48,229 bases of DNA from Terriglobia bacterium (GCA_020073005.1 JAIQFX010000033.1:1-48229), one strand, 5' to 3'. Shown: positions 1 to 9,137, counted from the first letter of the stretch. Program-made: numbers and translations. The notes: generated by a model not told the origin, from the sequence alone.

Positions 1-3000
1 TTGAACGTGTAGCGGAAGCTCAGCATCATCACGTAGACGTCGCTGATGCCGGCCGTTGTCTGGAACGTCTGGCTGATCAACGACGGGCCTGACGCGGTAG
101 TCACGGTCTGCAGGTTGTACGTCAGACGGCCTTGCGCATCCGCGCTCGGGCTGGTCAAGAGGCGCGTGTTGAACGGGACCTGACCCACACCCCAGTCGTG
201 GTTCAACAGATTCCCGAAGTTCGTGATGTCGAGGCGAATCTGTCCGGAGTGGCGGTGGCCGCTGATGCTGTGGAACACGTCCTGGATCAAGCTCAGGTCC
301 AGCCGCTTGACGATCGGATAGAACAGCGCTCCGCGCTCGGCGTACTGTCCGCGGCGCGAGCTCAGGTAGCTGTCCTGACTGATGTAGGCGTCGAACGCCG
401 CCGCCTGGTCCGCCGCCGTGAACGTCTTGCCGCCCGTCGTCAGCGACTTGAAGTTCATCTCCGACGTGTCCTTCGGGATGTAGATCAGGTCGTTGGTCGC
501 GCTGTCGCCGTTCGCATCGGCTGAGAAGATGTAGCTCGAGTTGCCGTTCGTGTGCGCATCGAAGAACGCCGACACCGTCGTCGCGCCCAGGTTGAAGTAC
601 TGGTGCGTGTACGACGTGGTGAAGAAGACACGATGGCCGGGCGAGTTCGCCGAGAACGCCAGCGCCGGGTTGTTCGGATCGTTGACCATCGCGGCGCTTG
701 TCCAGGAGCCGGCGGCGATTGAACCCGGGTCCACCGTGTTCTTCGACTCGCCGTAGCTGTAGGCGCCTTTGATCTGGAAGCCATGCGTCAGCGGCTTGGC
801 CAGGCTCGTGGCGACCGTCCACGACCGGCCGACGCTCTGGTTCTGCAGGACGATGTTCTCGATGATCTGATCGCCGGTGGCGTTGTTGATGCGGTTCACG
901 CACGGCCCCACCTGTCCCGCGGCCGCGCACGCCGTACCGACCCAGTGTGGCCGGTTGTCGACGCCCGCGTATGCGGACTGCGCCGCCGGCAGGTTGGCGT
1001 TGATGTACGCCATGCCGTTGACGTCGCGGTTGTAGATGAACTCAGCGGTGCCGACGAGGCCCAACGGCAGCTTGCGGTCCACCGCGACGTTGCTTCTCCA
1101 GGTCTGCGGAAACTTGAAGTCGGGATCGGTGACCGCGAGGTCGACGCTGGCGGCCGGCGCGCCCGTCACCGTCGCCGGCTTGTACTTGTCCGGATTCGGA
1201 TTGAACGGGTAGGCCGTGGTGTTATCGGTCTGGACGAGACCGGTCAGCATGCCCGTGTTGCCGATCTGGTTGGAGACCCAGACGTAGGCCGGCTTGCCGG
1301 TGAACACGCCCGTGCCGCCGCGCAACTGCGTCTGCTGATCGCCTTTCAGGTCCCAGTTGAATCCCACTCGCGGCGACCACAGCGGCGAGGCTTTCGGCAG
1401 CGCGCCGGTGTTGTACTTGACGGCGTTGCCGCTCGCGTCGCGGAAGTTCAGCGCGTCGACGGCCGGGTTGTCGTACGCGGTGTCGCCCCATTTGGCCACG
1501 TCCACCCGGACGCCGGCGGTCACCGTGACGTTGGTCCGCGGCCGCCACTCGTCCTGCGCGTAGCCGCTGCTGTACCAGACGTCCAGCGGCTGGATCGGCT
1601 TGTCCAGCCCGGGGACGTTCATGTAGCGCACCTGGAACCGCAGAAGCGTGACCGGCGACACGACGCGATTCGGGTTCGTCAGATACCCGTTGGCGTCCGT
1701 GTAGAAGTCGGTCAGGCTGCTGTACACATAGGCGCTCTGCTTGCCGGGGAAGAACACGTTCTCGGAGTGGTACTTCTCGACGGCGCCGCCGAAGGTCAGC
1801 GAGTGGCTCTTGCCGAACTTCGTGAAGCTGTCCTGGGCCTGGAACGTGTTGTAGCGGAGCTCGTTGTTGGGCGTGAACGGCTCCGAGCCGAACGACGTGT
1901 ACGCGATGCTGTTGCTGAGGATGTCGGTGAATGGAAAGAGCGTGCCGATGTCGCCGCGGCTCTCGTCCTGGTGGGTGTAGCCGGCGATCAGGCTGTTCGA
2001 CATGCTGCTGCCGAGGACCGAGTTCCACTCACCGATGCCCGAACGGATGTTCTCGAGAATCGAGTAGTTCGAGTTCGCGAAGTTCAGGAAGTTGCTCGAG
2101 AACGTAGGCCTTCCGCCCGAATTGCCCAGCGAGTTGGAACTCGACAGATTCACCGGTGTGTTCGAATTCAGCTGATGGTACTTGAAAGTGATCTTGTTCG
2201 AGCTGTTGAGATTGTAGTCGCCCTTGATGAGGAACGGCTTGCCGGGCGTCGTCTTGCTGATGTTGTCGAACGGGCCCGGGTCGTAGTTGAACTTCGAGTT
2301 CAGGAACCCGCTGAGCGTGTTCAAGTCGGACGCGAGGACCCGCGTCGTGTTTCCTATCGCAGGTGCACCTCCAGGATTCGACGTGAAGGTCGTCAGCGGC
2401 CTCGTGTCTTCTTGCTTCTCAAAGTCCTCGAAGACGAACAGCTTGTTCTTCACGATCGGACCGCCGATCCACTCGCCGGTGTCGGTCGTGGTGAACGTGC
2501 CCGGATTGAATGGCAACCCACGCGCCTCTTTGCCGACGAACGATTCGTTGCGAAGCCGGTGATACACGGATCCGGTCCACTGGTTGGTCCCGCTGCGCGT
2601 CACGGTGTTCACGCCCGCGCCGACGAAATTGCCCTGGCGCACGTCGAACGGCGCGACGCTCACCTGCACCTGCTCGATCGCTTCGAGCGAGATCGGCGCC
2701 ACGCCCGTTCTGTCGCCAGGCTGGCCGGCGAGGCCGAAGGAGTTGTTGAAGTACGAGCCGTCGACCGTGATGTTGTTCATCCGGTTGTCCTGGCCCGCGA
2801 ACGTGCCTGACCCGCCGTACTCCGGCGACAGGCGCGCCATGTCGTTGATTCGTCCCGAGATGGTCGGCAGCGTCGCGAGATCCTCTCGCGTGACCGCGGT
2901 CGCCGCGCCGGTGCGCGTCGAGCTGAACACCGGGTCGCTCGCCCCGGTCACGGTAATCGTTTCGGCAATCGCCGCGACCCGCAGCGTGAACTCGAGGTCC

Positions 3001-3323
3001 TGCGCCACGCCCAGGCTCAGCGTGATGTTGCTCCTGGCTTCCGTCCGGAATCCCGTCAGCGCCGCGCTCACCGTGTACGGACCGCCGACTCGCATGCCGG
3101 GGATGAAGAATCGTCCATCGGCCTGGGTCACGGCTTCGTAGTTGGTTCCCGAAGGCTCGTGAACGGCGGTGACGCTGGCTCCGGGGATCACTCCTCCCTG
3201 CGCGTCCTTGACGACGCCCGTGACGGACGCCGTGGTGACGCCCTGTGCGTGCGCAAGGCCGGCCGGCAAGAGCAGCGTTCCGAAGGCCAGGAGAGCAATC
3301 GTTCTGAGAATCGTGCGACTCAT
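1..3323 (-). CDS. TonB-dependent receptor with carboxypeptidase-regulatory-like N-terminus (3' end cut by window)
   Basis: The start is ATG at 3323 on the minus strand, and 1107 codons are visible without a stop. The N-terminus is a signal peptide (MSRTILRTIALLAFG, cleaved near AHAQG). A carboxypeptidase-regulatory-like beta domain follows (about residues 25-105, GVVKDAQGGVIPGASV), then a plug-like region with an NNITVDG stretch, then a long Asn/Ser/aromatic-rich beta barrel. The last codons read MLSFRYTF plus AA, a typical outer-membrane barrel end, so only about two codons are missing. Family knowledge: Oar-like/SusC-like receptors take up large substrates across the outer membrane, and acidobacteria carry many. 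The substrate cannot be deduced. No SusD-like partner gene is visible. Confidence 0.9.
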   Translation of the reverse strand, partial: MSRTILRTIALLAFGTLLLPAGLAHAQGVTTASVTGVVKDAQGGVIPGASVTAVHEPSGTNYEAVTQADGRFFIPGMRVGGPYTVSAALTGFRTEARSNITLSLGVAQDLEFTLRVAAIAETITVTGASDPVFSSTRTGAATAVTREDLATLPTISGRINDMARLSPEYGGSGTFAGQDNRMNNITVDGSYFNNSFGLAGQPGDRTGVAPISLEAIEQVQVSVAPFDVRQGNFVGAGVNTVTRSGTNQWTGSVYHRLRNESFVGKEARGLPFNPGTFTTTDTGEWIGGPIVKNKLFVFEDFEKQEDTRPLTTFTSNPGGAPAIGNTTRVLASDLNTLSGFLNSKFNYDPGPFDNISKTTPGKPFLIKGDYNLNSSNKITFKYHQLNSNTPVNLSSSNSLGNSGGRPTFSSNFLNFANSNYSILENIRSGIGEWNSVLGSSMSNSLIAGYTHQDESRGDIGTLFPFTDILSNSIAYTSFGSEPFTPNNELRYNTFQAQDSFTKFGKSHSLTFGGAVEKYHSENVFFPGKQSAYVYSSLTDFYTDANGYLTNPNRVVSPVTLLRFQVRYMNVPGLDKPIQPLDVWYSSGYAQDEWRPRTNVTVTAGVRVDVAKWGDTAYDNPAVDALNFRDASGNAVKYNTGALPKASPLWSPRVGFNWDLKGDQQTQLRGGTGVFTGKPAYVWVSNQIGNTGMLTGLVQTDNTTAYPFNPNPDKYKPATVTGAPAASVDLAVTDPDFKFPQTWRSNVAVDRKLPLGLVGTAEFIYNRDVNGMAYINANLPAAQSAYAGVDNRPHWVGTACAAAGQVGPCVNRINNATGDQIIENIVLQNQSVGRSWTVATSLAKPLTHGFQIKGAYSYGESKNTVDPGSIAAGSWTSAAMVNDPNNPALAFSANSPGHRVFFTTSYTHQYFNLGATTVSAFFDAHTNGNSSYIFSADANGDSATNDLIYIPKDTSEMNFKSLTTGGKTFTAADQAAAFDAYISQDSYLSSRRGQYAERGALFYPIVKRLDLSLIQDVFHSISGHRHSGQIRLDITNFGNLLNHDWGVGQVPFNTRLLTSPSADAQGRLTYNLQTVTTASGPSLISQTFQTTAGISDVYVMMLSFRYTF

Positions 3324-3437
3324 GTGTTCTCCATAGTTCGAGTACGGTAACCGGTGAGCGGATGGGATCATGTTGAGCAGAGGATTACGCCGAAAGACGG
3401 AGTATTTTAACCCTGCGGCGTGACGGCAGTGATACAA

Positions 3438-3469
3438 AAAGGCCGTTGGGTGTGAACCCAACGGCCTTT
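3438..3469 (-). terminator. Rho-independent terminator after the TPR lipoprotein gene
   Basis: A perfect 13-bp stem (arms 3438-3450 and 3457-3469, core GGCCGTTGGG) encloses a 6-nt loop. Read on the minus strand the hairpin runs into TTTTT. It lies 30 nt beyond the stop of the TPR lipoprotein and upstream of the TonB receptor start, so it should separate the two minus-strand units. Confidence 0.88.
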
Positions 3470-3499
3470 CGATCCAATGCGTTGTAGGGGAACGCGCGA

Positions 3500-4471
3500 C
3501 TAGCTGGTGATGCCCGAGGCCTTCTTCTTCCGGAGCTCCTCCGCCTTGTCGCGCAGCTGGTCTGCCTGCTTCACGAGCGCCATCGCCTTGTCGTGGTCCT
3601 TCTCCATATTGGCTTCCAGGCGCAGCAGGAGGTTCTTGTAGACCAACGCTTCCATGTAGTCGGCCTTGATCTGGAGGGCCCGGTCGACCGCCTCTACGCC
3701 CTTCTGGACGAACGCACGCTTCTCGTTTTCCTTGAGCTTGAAGTCGCGATAGGCCTCGTCCCAGTAGTAGACGGCAATCGTATGAAACGCCTCGGGATTA
3801 TTAGGTTCCTTCGAGGCGCGCTCTTCGAGCGCTTCGATCGTCTTGTCGAAGTGCCCCTGCCGGTTGTAGTACCCGGCCAGTGTTGTGTAGACGGCGGGGT
3901 CTGAGGGCTTGTTGTTTTTCGCGGCGACGAGAATGCGCTCGGCTTCGTCATAGACGCCGGCGTCCTCGTACAACTTGGCGAGCTGGAAATAGACGGCCGG
4001 GTCGCCCGGGTCCTGACGGATCATGTTCTGCAGCACCGGTTCAGCCTTGACCGGATCGTTCAGCTTGTCGGGACCGTACGCCGCGACCAGGTATTCCAGC
4101 GAGAGCTTGCTGAGGCTCTTGTCCTTGGGGTCGGCCGATGCGGCGAGCTTGTCGGCCGCCTTCTGGTAGTTCTCGACCGCCTTCTGGAGGAGCTGGTCGT
4201 TGGCGGCGTCGCCTTTCTTGCTCGGCTTGTAGAGATTGTCGTAGCTATTGCCGAGGAAGAAGTAGGCCTGCGCAAGATTGGGATCGGCGGCCACCGTGTC
4301 TTCGTAAAGGCCCGCGGATTTCTTGTAGTCCTGCTGCTGGTACGCCTGGTTCGCGGCCTTGAACGCTTTCATGGCCTGCAACTGGCCCACCTTTGCGCAT
4401 CCAGACGACGCGACGATTCCCAGGGTCAGCATCGCGACGCCTGTGAGCGATGCTCCCGACAAAGAACGCAT
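3500..4471 (-). CDS. TPR-repeat probable lipoprotein
   Basis: This 323-residue protein starts with a basic n-region and a hydrophobic core ending in ASSGC, so it is probably a lipoprotein with Cys25 as the acylated residue. The lipobox is not ideal because Ser stands at -3. The rest is helical tetratricopeptide repeats (for example DPNLAQAYFFLGNSY, DPAVYFQLAKLYEDAG, DPAVYTTLAGYYNRQG and NNPEAFHTIAVYYWD), ending in a Lys/Glu-rich helix. TPR proteins are scaffolds, so a cell-envelope assembly role is likely but the partner is unknown. It has its own strong promoter and terminator and appears monocistronic. Confidence 0.85.
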   Translation of the reverse strand: MRSLSGASLTGVAMLTLGIVASSGCAKVGQLQAMKAFKAANQAYQQQDYKKSAGLYEDTVAADPNLAQAYFFLGNSYDNLYKPSKKGDAANDQLLQKAVENYQKAADKLAASADPKDKSLSKLSLEYLVAAYGPDKLNDPVKAEPVLQNMIRQDPGDPAVYFQLAKLYEDAGVYDEAERILVAAKNNKPSDPAVYTTLAGYYNRQGHFDKTIEALEERASKEPNNPEAFHTIAVYYWDEAYRDFKLKENEKRAFVQKGVEAVDRALQIKADYMEALVYKNLLLRLEANMEKDHDKAMALVKQADQLRDKAEELRKKKASGITS

Positions 4472-4513
4472 TGAGCCCCCTTAAGAGAAGATGAGCGTGG
4501 CCGGAACCGCGTC

Positions 4514-4543
4514 AGTATAGTGAACCAAAAAATCGTACGTCAA
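4514..4543 (-). promoter_or_regulatory. Sigma70-type promoter for the TPR lipoprotein gene
   Basis: On the minus strand TTGACG (4538-4543) and TATACT (4514-4519) are separated by 18 bp. The -10 lies 42 nt upstream of the ATG at 4471, giving a leader of about 36 nt. This is the best consensus promoter seen in the window. Confidence 0.75.
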
Positions 4544-4574
4544 GAACCGTAACGGTCACGAGTTGTCATTTTTC

Positions 4575-4610
4575 GGCCGTTTTCGGGCACGTTCCGAGGG
4601 AAAACCGGCC
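4575..4610 (+). promoter_or_regulatory. Leader hairpin upstream of rel
   Basis: GGCCGTTTTC (4575-4584) pairs with 4600-4610 as ten base pairs with one bulged C, around a 15-nt loop. It lies 58 nt before the rel ATG and may be a 5'-UTR structure. No U-tract follows, so it is not an obvious attenuator. The loop shares GGCACGTTCCG with the leader of the cold-shock gene at 40773. Its function is inference only. Confidence 0.4.
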
Positions 4611-4668
4611 CGCTGTGCCTATCATAGGGCACGCCTTCACCCGACAAGGTGGTTAGACACCAGGTTCC

Positions 4669-6852
4669 ATGATTCGCTTCGAGGATCTGCTCGAAAAAGT
4701 CCGGGCGTACAGCCCCGACGCCGACGTCGAATTGCTCCGGCGCGCCTATGTTTTCACGGCGTTCGAGCACAAGGGACAGGTGCGCCATTCGGGCGAGCCT
4801 TATCTGATTCATCCGCTGGCGGTCGCCGACCTCCTGGCCGACATGAAGCTGGACGTGGTCGCGGTCGCCGCAGGCCTGCTCCACGATGTCGTCGAAGACA
4901 CGCTCACGACGATCGAGCGCATACAGGAGCTGTTCGGACCCGAAGTCGCGCACGTCGTCGAAGGCGTCACCAAGATCAGCGCGATCCCGTTTTCGTCGAG
5001 CGAGGAGCGGCAGGCGGAGAACTTCCGCAAGATGCTCCTCGCGATGGTGGACGACATCCGCGTCATCCTCGTGAAGCTCGCGGACCGGCTCCACAACATG
5101 CGGACGCTGAACCATCTGCCCGAGGATCGGCGGATCAAGATCGCGCAGGAGACGCGCGACATCTACGCGCCCATCGCCAATCGTCTCGGGATGGGCAAGG
5201 TCAAGAACGAGCTCGAGGAACTGTCGTTCCGCTATCTCGAGCCGCAGGCCTACGAAGCGCTTCGCGTCAAGGTGGACGCGAAGCGGCGCGCAACCGAAGG
5301 CCTCATCGAAGGCCTGAAGAAGACGCTCACGGCCAAGCTCGCCGAGGCGCAGGTGCCCGTTCTCGAGATCGACGGGCGCATCAAGCGCCTGTGGAGCATC
5401 AGCCAGAAACTGAAGCGCCAGAAGATCGAGCTCGAGCAGGTGTACGACTTCATCGCGATGCGCGTCGTCACCGACAGCGTCAAGGACTGCTACGCCGCGC
5501 TCGGCATCATCCATCAGACGTGGTCGCCCGTGCCCGGCCGCATCAAGGACTTCATCGCGATGCCCCGGCCCAACGGCTATCAATCGCTGCACACGTCGGT
5601 CATCAGCGAGCACGGGATGCCGTTCGAAGTGCAGATTCGCACGATGGCGATGCACCGCATGGCGGAAGAGGGTATCGCCGCGCATTGGAAGTACAAGGAG
5701 GGCCGCGTCGGCGATCAGCGCGACGAGCGGTACTTCAAGTGGATGCGGCAGCTGCTCGAGTATCAGCAGGAAGTCGGCGATCCGCAGGAATTCATTCAGA
5801 ACCTCAAGGTCGAGCTGTACCCCGAAGAGGTGTACACGTTCACGCCCAAAGGCCTCGTGAAGGCGTTTCCACGCGGCTCGACGCCGATTGACTTCGCGTA
5901 CGCGATCCACACCGACGTCGGCCACCAGTGCGTCGGCGCCCGCGTGAACGGCAAGATGGTGCCGCTCCGGACTCATCTCAAGAACGGCGACATCGTCGAA
6001 ATCGTGACGCAGGCCGGCCACAAGCCGAGCCGCGACTGGCTCAACTTCGTCGTCACGTCGCACGCCCGCTACAAGATCAAGCACCTGATTCGGCTCGAGG
6101 AAAAAGCGCACGCGATCGAGCTGGGCCGGCGCCTCTTCGAGAAGGACGCGCGCCGCTACGATCTGAATCTCAAGACGCTCGCGGAAGGCGGCGAGGCGTG
6201 GACGAAAGTGCTGACTGACGTCGGGGCGCAGAAAGTCGAGGACGTCTTCGCGCTCATCGGGTACGGCAAGACGTCGCCGAAGCAGATTCTGTCGAAGCTG
6301 GTGCCCGCCGACAAGCTGCGCGAGAAGCCGCCCGAAGGCGCCGTGGCGTCCGTCGTCAGGCGCGTTCTCGGGTCGGGCGAAGAGAAGATCAAGGTCCGCG
6401 GCTTCGACGATCTGATGGTGTTCCGGGCGCGCTGCTGCAATCCGATCCGCGGTGAAAAGATCGTCGGCTACATCACGCGCGGAAAAGGCGTCTCAGTCCA
6501 TTCGGCCACCTGTCCGAACGTGGTCAACCTGCTGTACGACCCCGAACGCCGGATCGACGTCGAGTGGGACAAGTCCACCGGCACCGACGCGGGCGCGCGC
6601 TACACCGTGAAACTGACGATGGAAGTCGAGGATCGAAAGGGGTTGCTCGCCGCCGTCAGCGCGAAGATCGCCGACATCAACACGAACATCAAGAACCTCG
6701 AAGCCCGGACCGATGATGTGCAGCACGCGCGGATCGACGTCACCGTGGAAATCAGCGATTTGAAACACCTGGAGAAAGTGATCAAGTCGCTGCGCGGCGT
6801 GGATGGCGTGCTGGGGGTCGAGCGGGCGGGCCGGGCCGGCGGCGTGCTCTAG
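4669..6852 (+). CDS. rel: Bifunctional (p)ppGpp synthetase/hydrolase (Rel/SpoT)
   Basis: This full-length 727-residue long RSH protein makes and degrades (p)ppGpp in the stringent response. The N-terminal HD hydrolase domain has His-Asp at 72-73 within LLHDVVEDT and a later KLADRLHNMRTL motif. The synthetase domain (about 236-345) has GRIKDFIAMPRPNGYQSLHT and EVQIRT. A TGS domain (about 385-450, FPRGSTPIDFAYAIHTDVG), a Cys-containing region (CCNPIRG through CPN) and a C-terminal ACT domain follow. Both active sites look intact, so it is probably the bifunctional type. It stands alone and converges on ridA with a 6-nt gap. A DksA-like partner lies 1.8 kb downstream. Confidence 0.96.
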   Translation: MIRFEDLLEKVRAYSPDADVELLRRAYVFTAFEHKGQVRHSGEPYLIHPLAVADLLADMKLDVVAVAAGLLHDVVEDTLTTIERIQELFGPEVAHVVEGVTKISAIPFSSSEERQAENFRKMLLAMVDDIRVILVKLADRLHNMRTLNHLPEDRRIKIAQETRDIYAPIANRLGMGKVKNELEELSFRYLEPQAYEALRVKVDAKRRATEGLIEGLKKTLTAKLAEAQVPVLEIDGRIKRLWSISQKLKRQKIELEQVYDFIAMRVVTDSVKDCYAALGIIHQTWSPVPGRIKDFIAMPRPNGYQSLHTSVISEHGMPFEVQIRTMAMHRMAEEGIAAHWKYKEGRVGDQRDERYFKWMRQLLEYQQEVGDPQEFIQNLKVELYPEEVYTFTPKGLVKAFPRGSTPIDFAYAIHTDVGHQCVGARVNGKMVPLRTHLKNGDIVEIVTQAGHKPSRDWLNFVVTSHARYKIKHLIRLEEKAHAIELGRRLFEKDARRYDLNLKTLAEGGEAWTKVLTDVGAQKVEDVFALIGYGKTSPKQILSKLVPADKLREKPPEGAVASVVRRVLGSGEEKIKVRGFDDLMVFRARCCNPIRGEKIVGYITRGKGVSVHSATCPNVVNLLYDPERRIDVEWDKSTGTDAGARYTVKLTMEVEDRKGLLAAVSAKIADINTNIKNLEARTDDVQHARIDVTVEISDLKHLEKVIKSLRGVDGVLGVERAGRAGGVL

Positions 6853-6858
6853 CCGCGT

Positions 6859-7239
6859 TCAGACGAAGCTGGCGATCACGTCGATCTCGACGCGCGCGTC
6901 CTTCGGCAATCGCGCCACCTGCACGGTCGCTCTCGCCGGATACGGCTCGACGAAATACGTTCCGTAGACCTGGTTCACCGTCCCGAAGTCATTCATGTCC
7001 GCCAGGAATACTGTCGTGCGCACGACGTTCGCGAACGAGAGCCCCGCGGCTTTCAGCAGCGCGCCCACGCTGTCGAGCACGCGCCGGGTCTGCGCGGCGA
7101 TGTCGCCGTCGATCATCTGTCCTGTGGCGGGATCGATCGGGATCTGTCCTGAGACGAACAGAAGCTGGCCGGCGCGGACGGCGGGCGAATAAGGACCGAT
7201 GGCCTTGGGCGCGCCGGGGCTGGAAAGCGACTGGCTCAC
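6859..7239 (-). CDS. ridA: RidA/YjgF family enamine/imine deaminase
   Basis: The 126-residue length is typical of the family. Members hydrolyse reactive enamine/imine intermediates, such as 2-aminoacrylate released by PLP enzymes, to keto acids plus ammonia. It begins with the usual APKAIGPYSPAVRAG stretch and carries SGQIPIDPATG and the C-terminal PARATVQVARLPKDARVEID segment, where the conserved arginine binds the substrate carboxylate. It lies 9 nt downstream of rpmB on the same strand and is probably co-transcribed. Confidence 0.93.
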   Translation of the reverse strand: MSQSLSSPGAPKAIGPYSPAVRAGQLLFVSGQIPIDPATGQMIDGDIAAQTRRVLDSVGALLKAAGLSFANVVRTTVFLADMNDFGTVNQVYGTYFVEPYPARATVQVARLPKDARVEIDVIASFV

Positions 7240-7248
7240 GAGTGGTGA

Positions 7249-7440
7249 CTACGCGGCCTTGATGACGCGTCCCGAGCGGAGGCATCGCGTGCACACGCGG
7301 ATCCGTTTGTGGCCGCCGTTGATGACCGCCCGGACTGTTTGAAGGTTCGGTTCGAATCGGCGCGGGCTCACGTTGTTCGCGTGGCTGTGTTGACGTCCGA
7401 CGACCGGTTCTTTCCCGCACATTTCGCAGCGCTTGGCCAT
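7249..7440 (-). CDS. rpmB: 50S ribosomal protein L28
   Basis: This 63-residue protein starts MAKRCEMCGKEPVVG, followed by HANNVSPRRFEPNLQ and RIRVCTRCLRSGRV, the L28 signature. Two CxxC pairs (C5/C8 and C50/C53) make it the zinc-binding form. A longer open frame continues upstream, but ATG at 7440 is the natural start because AGGTG lies 6 nt before it and homologues begin here. Confidence 0.95.
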   Translation of the reverse strand: MAKRCEMCGKEPVVGRQHSHANNVSPRRFEPNLQTVRAVINGGHKRIRVCTRCLRSGRVIKAA

Positions 7441-7522
7441 AAGAGCACCTGTAATTTCAGAAGTCGAAACACCTAGTCTAGCCGACGCGAACGAGGCCAC
7501 GCAAGCCAGCGGACGCGCCGTA

Positions 7523-8257
7523 TCAGGGCACGATGATTCGCGGCTCGGACGGGGCAGACGCGGCCTCAGCCTCGCGATCCGGGGGGTTCTTGATGACGCG
7601 CCCGAGGAGATCGAGAAACGCGCGGCGGTTGGCCTGATCGAGCGCGCGGATCTCGCGCACGGCGTCTTCGACGCGGCGCAGCACGACGGCCGCGTCACGC
7701 TCGAAAGGCGAGCCGAGGCCTTTGCCGGCGTCAAGCAGCACCGGCTTCAACGCCGAGACGAGCCGCTCCGCGGGAAGCGACGCGGGGCGATGTTCGTAGA
7801 TCACGCCGCGCGCCGACGTTTCGAATGTCGCGGCCAGCGCCGCCGTCGCCTCGGCCACATCGTCGTCCACGAGCGATTGCAGTGCAGCCGGTTCGTATCG
7901 CGCGAGAAACGTATTGATCAGGAAGAAGAGCTGCGACTGACGCTCGTTGAAGTCGCGCATGAACTGGACGAGCAGGCCCAGGTCACGCTGCTGCTGGCGC
8001 ACCAGGACTGCCGGCGGATGCTCGCGCGCGCTCGCCAGCCACGTGCAGTCGGGCGGGCACTGAACTTGAACCAGCCGTTTCGTCCCGCAGCACACGGCAC
8101 AGATTTGTTGGCCGACGGCTGGACAGCCGCGCCGCGCGCGCCGGGCGCCGCAAAGGGGACAAACCACAGGGGCATTATGTTCTAACTGGGAACGCTGCTG
8201 GATTCTCCACGGGAACTGTGCGGACAAAACCGCACCAAGGCCGTCACCGTGGGACAA
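7523..8257 (-). CDS. Hypothetical protein with N-terminal cysteine-rich (zinc-ribbon-like) module
   Basis: It has up to 244 residues and I do not recognise a named family. Residues about 33-70 carry CPLCGARRARRGCP, then CAVCCGTKR and CPPDC, a dense set of Cys pairs suggesting a treble-clef or ribbon zinc site. The remainder is predicted helical (RDFNERQSQLFFLINTFLARYEP, FLDLLGRVIKNPPD) and ends Ala/Pro-rich. The start is uncertain: ATG at 8257 is the furthest upstream, while a GTG just before the first CPLC is possible. It lies upstream of rpmB, 82 nt apart. A nucleic-acid or protein-binding role is only a guess from the cysteines. Confidence 0.65.
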   Translation of the reverse strand: MSHGDGLGAVLSAQFPWRIQQRSQLEHNAPVVCPLCGARRARRGCPAVGQQICAVCCGTKRLVQVQCPPDCTWLASAREHPPAVLVRQQQRDLGLLVQFMRDFNERQSQLFFLINTFLARYEPAALQSLVDDDVAEATAALAATFETSARGVIYEHRPASLPAERLVSALKPVLLDAGKGLGSPFERDAAVVLRRVEDAVREIRALDQANRRAFLDLLGRVIKNPPDREAEAASAPSEPRIIVP

Positions 8258-8625
8258 TTTCGCTACACCTCAAGCGTCTCCTCAAGCGGACAGCAGAGGT
8301 CGTGAAGATCCAGAACCGTTTCAGGATCCCCGGCGTCTAAGCGATCATCACTTTTTGAACAACTGGTTGACTCGTGAAGAGACCGATGACTAACGGATTA
8401 AGAATGAACGAGTTGAGCCAGCCAGTCGCGACGGTCTCGAGAATCGCCTGGCACTTTCTGGGGCAGATCGGCAGCATGACGTCGCGAGGAATCGACCGAA
8501 CACGTAGGGCTTGCAATAGGACTCTAGGTCATCATAAAATTGGCAATTCATTTGCATAGCTGTTGGCAATCTTAGCGGGGGCTTGGGCCAGCGTGGGCTG
8601 GCGGAGACGGGAAGGAGCGGCGGCC
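8258..8625. other. Intergenic stretch between a divergent gene pair, no gene supported
   Basis: These 368 nt separate the minus-strand Cys-rich gene from the plus-strand DksA-like gene. A 61-codon open frame (8374-8559) has no recognisable product or ribosome-binding site. The right end is AT-richer and holds a weak promoter-like pair (8511-8540). I see nothing else. Confidence 0.6.
8511..8540 (+). promoter_or_regulatory. Possible promoter for the DksA-like gene
   Basis: TTGCAA (8511-8516) and TAAAAT (8535-8540) are spaced by 18 bp, in a locally AT-rich patch 86 nt before the DksA-like ATG. The match is moderate and unproven. Confidence 0.35.
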
Positions 8626-9084
8626 ATGAGGAACATTCAGAAGGCGGAAGCGGGAGCGAAGATGTCGCGGACCCGCTATAGCGAACTCAAGCAGATGCTC
8701 GACGAGCGGCGTCGCGAGATCCAGGCGCAGGTGCAGGGTAAGATGCGCGGTGTTCGCGAAGAGGGCTCGTGGGGCGGGAAGCTCAACGAGGTGCTGGACG
8801 CGGTCGAGAGCGCCGAGGCGGACATCCAGGAAGATCTGGAGCTGGCCCTCGTTCAGATGAAGTCGGAGACGCTCAACAAGATCACCGATGCGTTGACGCG
8901 GCTGGAGCAGGGCGATTACGGCAACTGCTACGAGTGCGGCGAGGAAATCGCCGAGAAGCGCCTGCGCGCGCTTCCCTTCGCGGTCCGCTGTAAGGACTGC
9001 GAAGAGGCGAAAGAGGTCGCAGAGCGGCGCGAGCGACAGCTTGCTGCGCGGCGCGGTTCGGCTTCACTCTTCTTCGACATGTAA
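8626..9084 (+). CDS. DksA/TraR-family zinc-finger transcription regulator
   Basis: This 152-residue protein combines an N-terminal coiled coil (about 10-95, SRTRYSELKQMLDERRREIQ, then DIQEDLELALVQMKSETLNK) with a C4 zinc finger, CYECG followed by CKDCEEAK, spaced as in DksA. Such proteins insert into the RNA polymerase secondary channel and often act with ppGpp. The start is ATG at 8626 because AAGGAG (8612-8617) lies 8 nt upstream; a TTG 63 nt earlier lacks this. The coiled-coil tip residues are not a clear match to the E. coli DksA DxxDxA motif, so it may be a CarD-independent DksA paralogue. Confidence 0.85.
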   Translation: MRNIQKAEAGAKMSRTRYSELKQMLDERRREIQAQVQGKMRGVREEGSWGGKLNEVLDAVESAEADIQEDLELALVQMKSETLNKITDALTRLEQGDYGNCYECGEEIAEKRLRALPFAVRCKDCEEAKEVAERRERQLAARRGSASLFFDM

Positions 9085-9114
9085 TGCACGGCGACCCATC
9101 AGCTTACTGACACG

Positions 9115-9137
9115 GGGCTCCGCCGGTGGCGGAGCCC
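9115..9137 (+). terminator. Hairpin after the DksA-like gene
   Basis: A perfect 10-bp stem (GGGCTCCGCC at 9115-9124 and its complement at 9128-9137) closes a 3-nt loop 30 nt after the stop codon. No T-tract follows, so termination would be weak or Rho-assisted. Confidence 0.5.

Noticed and set aside
783-2810. 675-codon open frame antisense to the TonB receptor
   Set aside because: The opposite strand holds a clear receptor with a signal peptide and barrel end; this frame is compositionally a shadow.
4540-6111. 523-codon open frame antisense to rel
   Set aside because: It runs across the rel hydrolase and synthetase domains and has no ribosome-binding site or homology.
8374-8559. 61-codon open frame upstream of the DksA-like gene
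   Set aside because: No ribosome-binding site, no recognisable motif, and it overlaps the promoter-like region.
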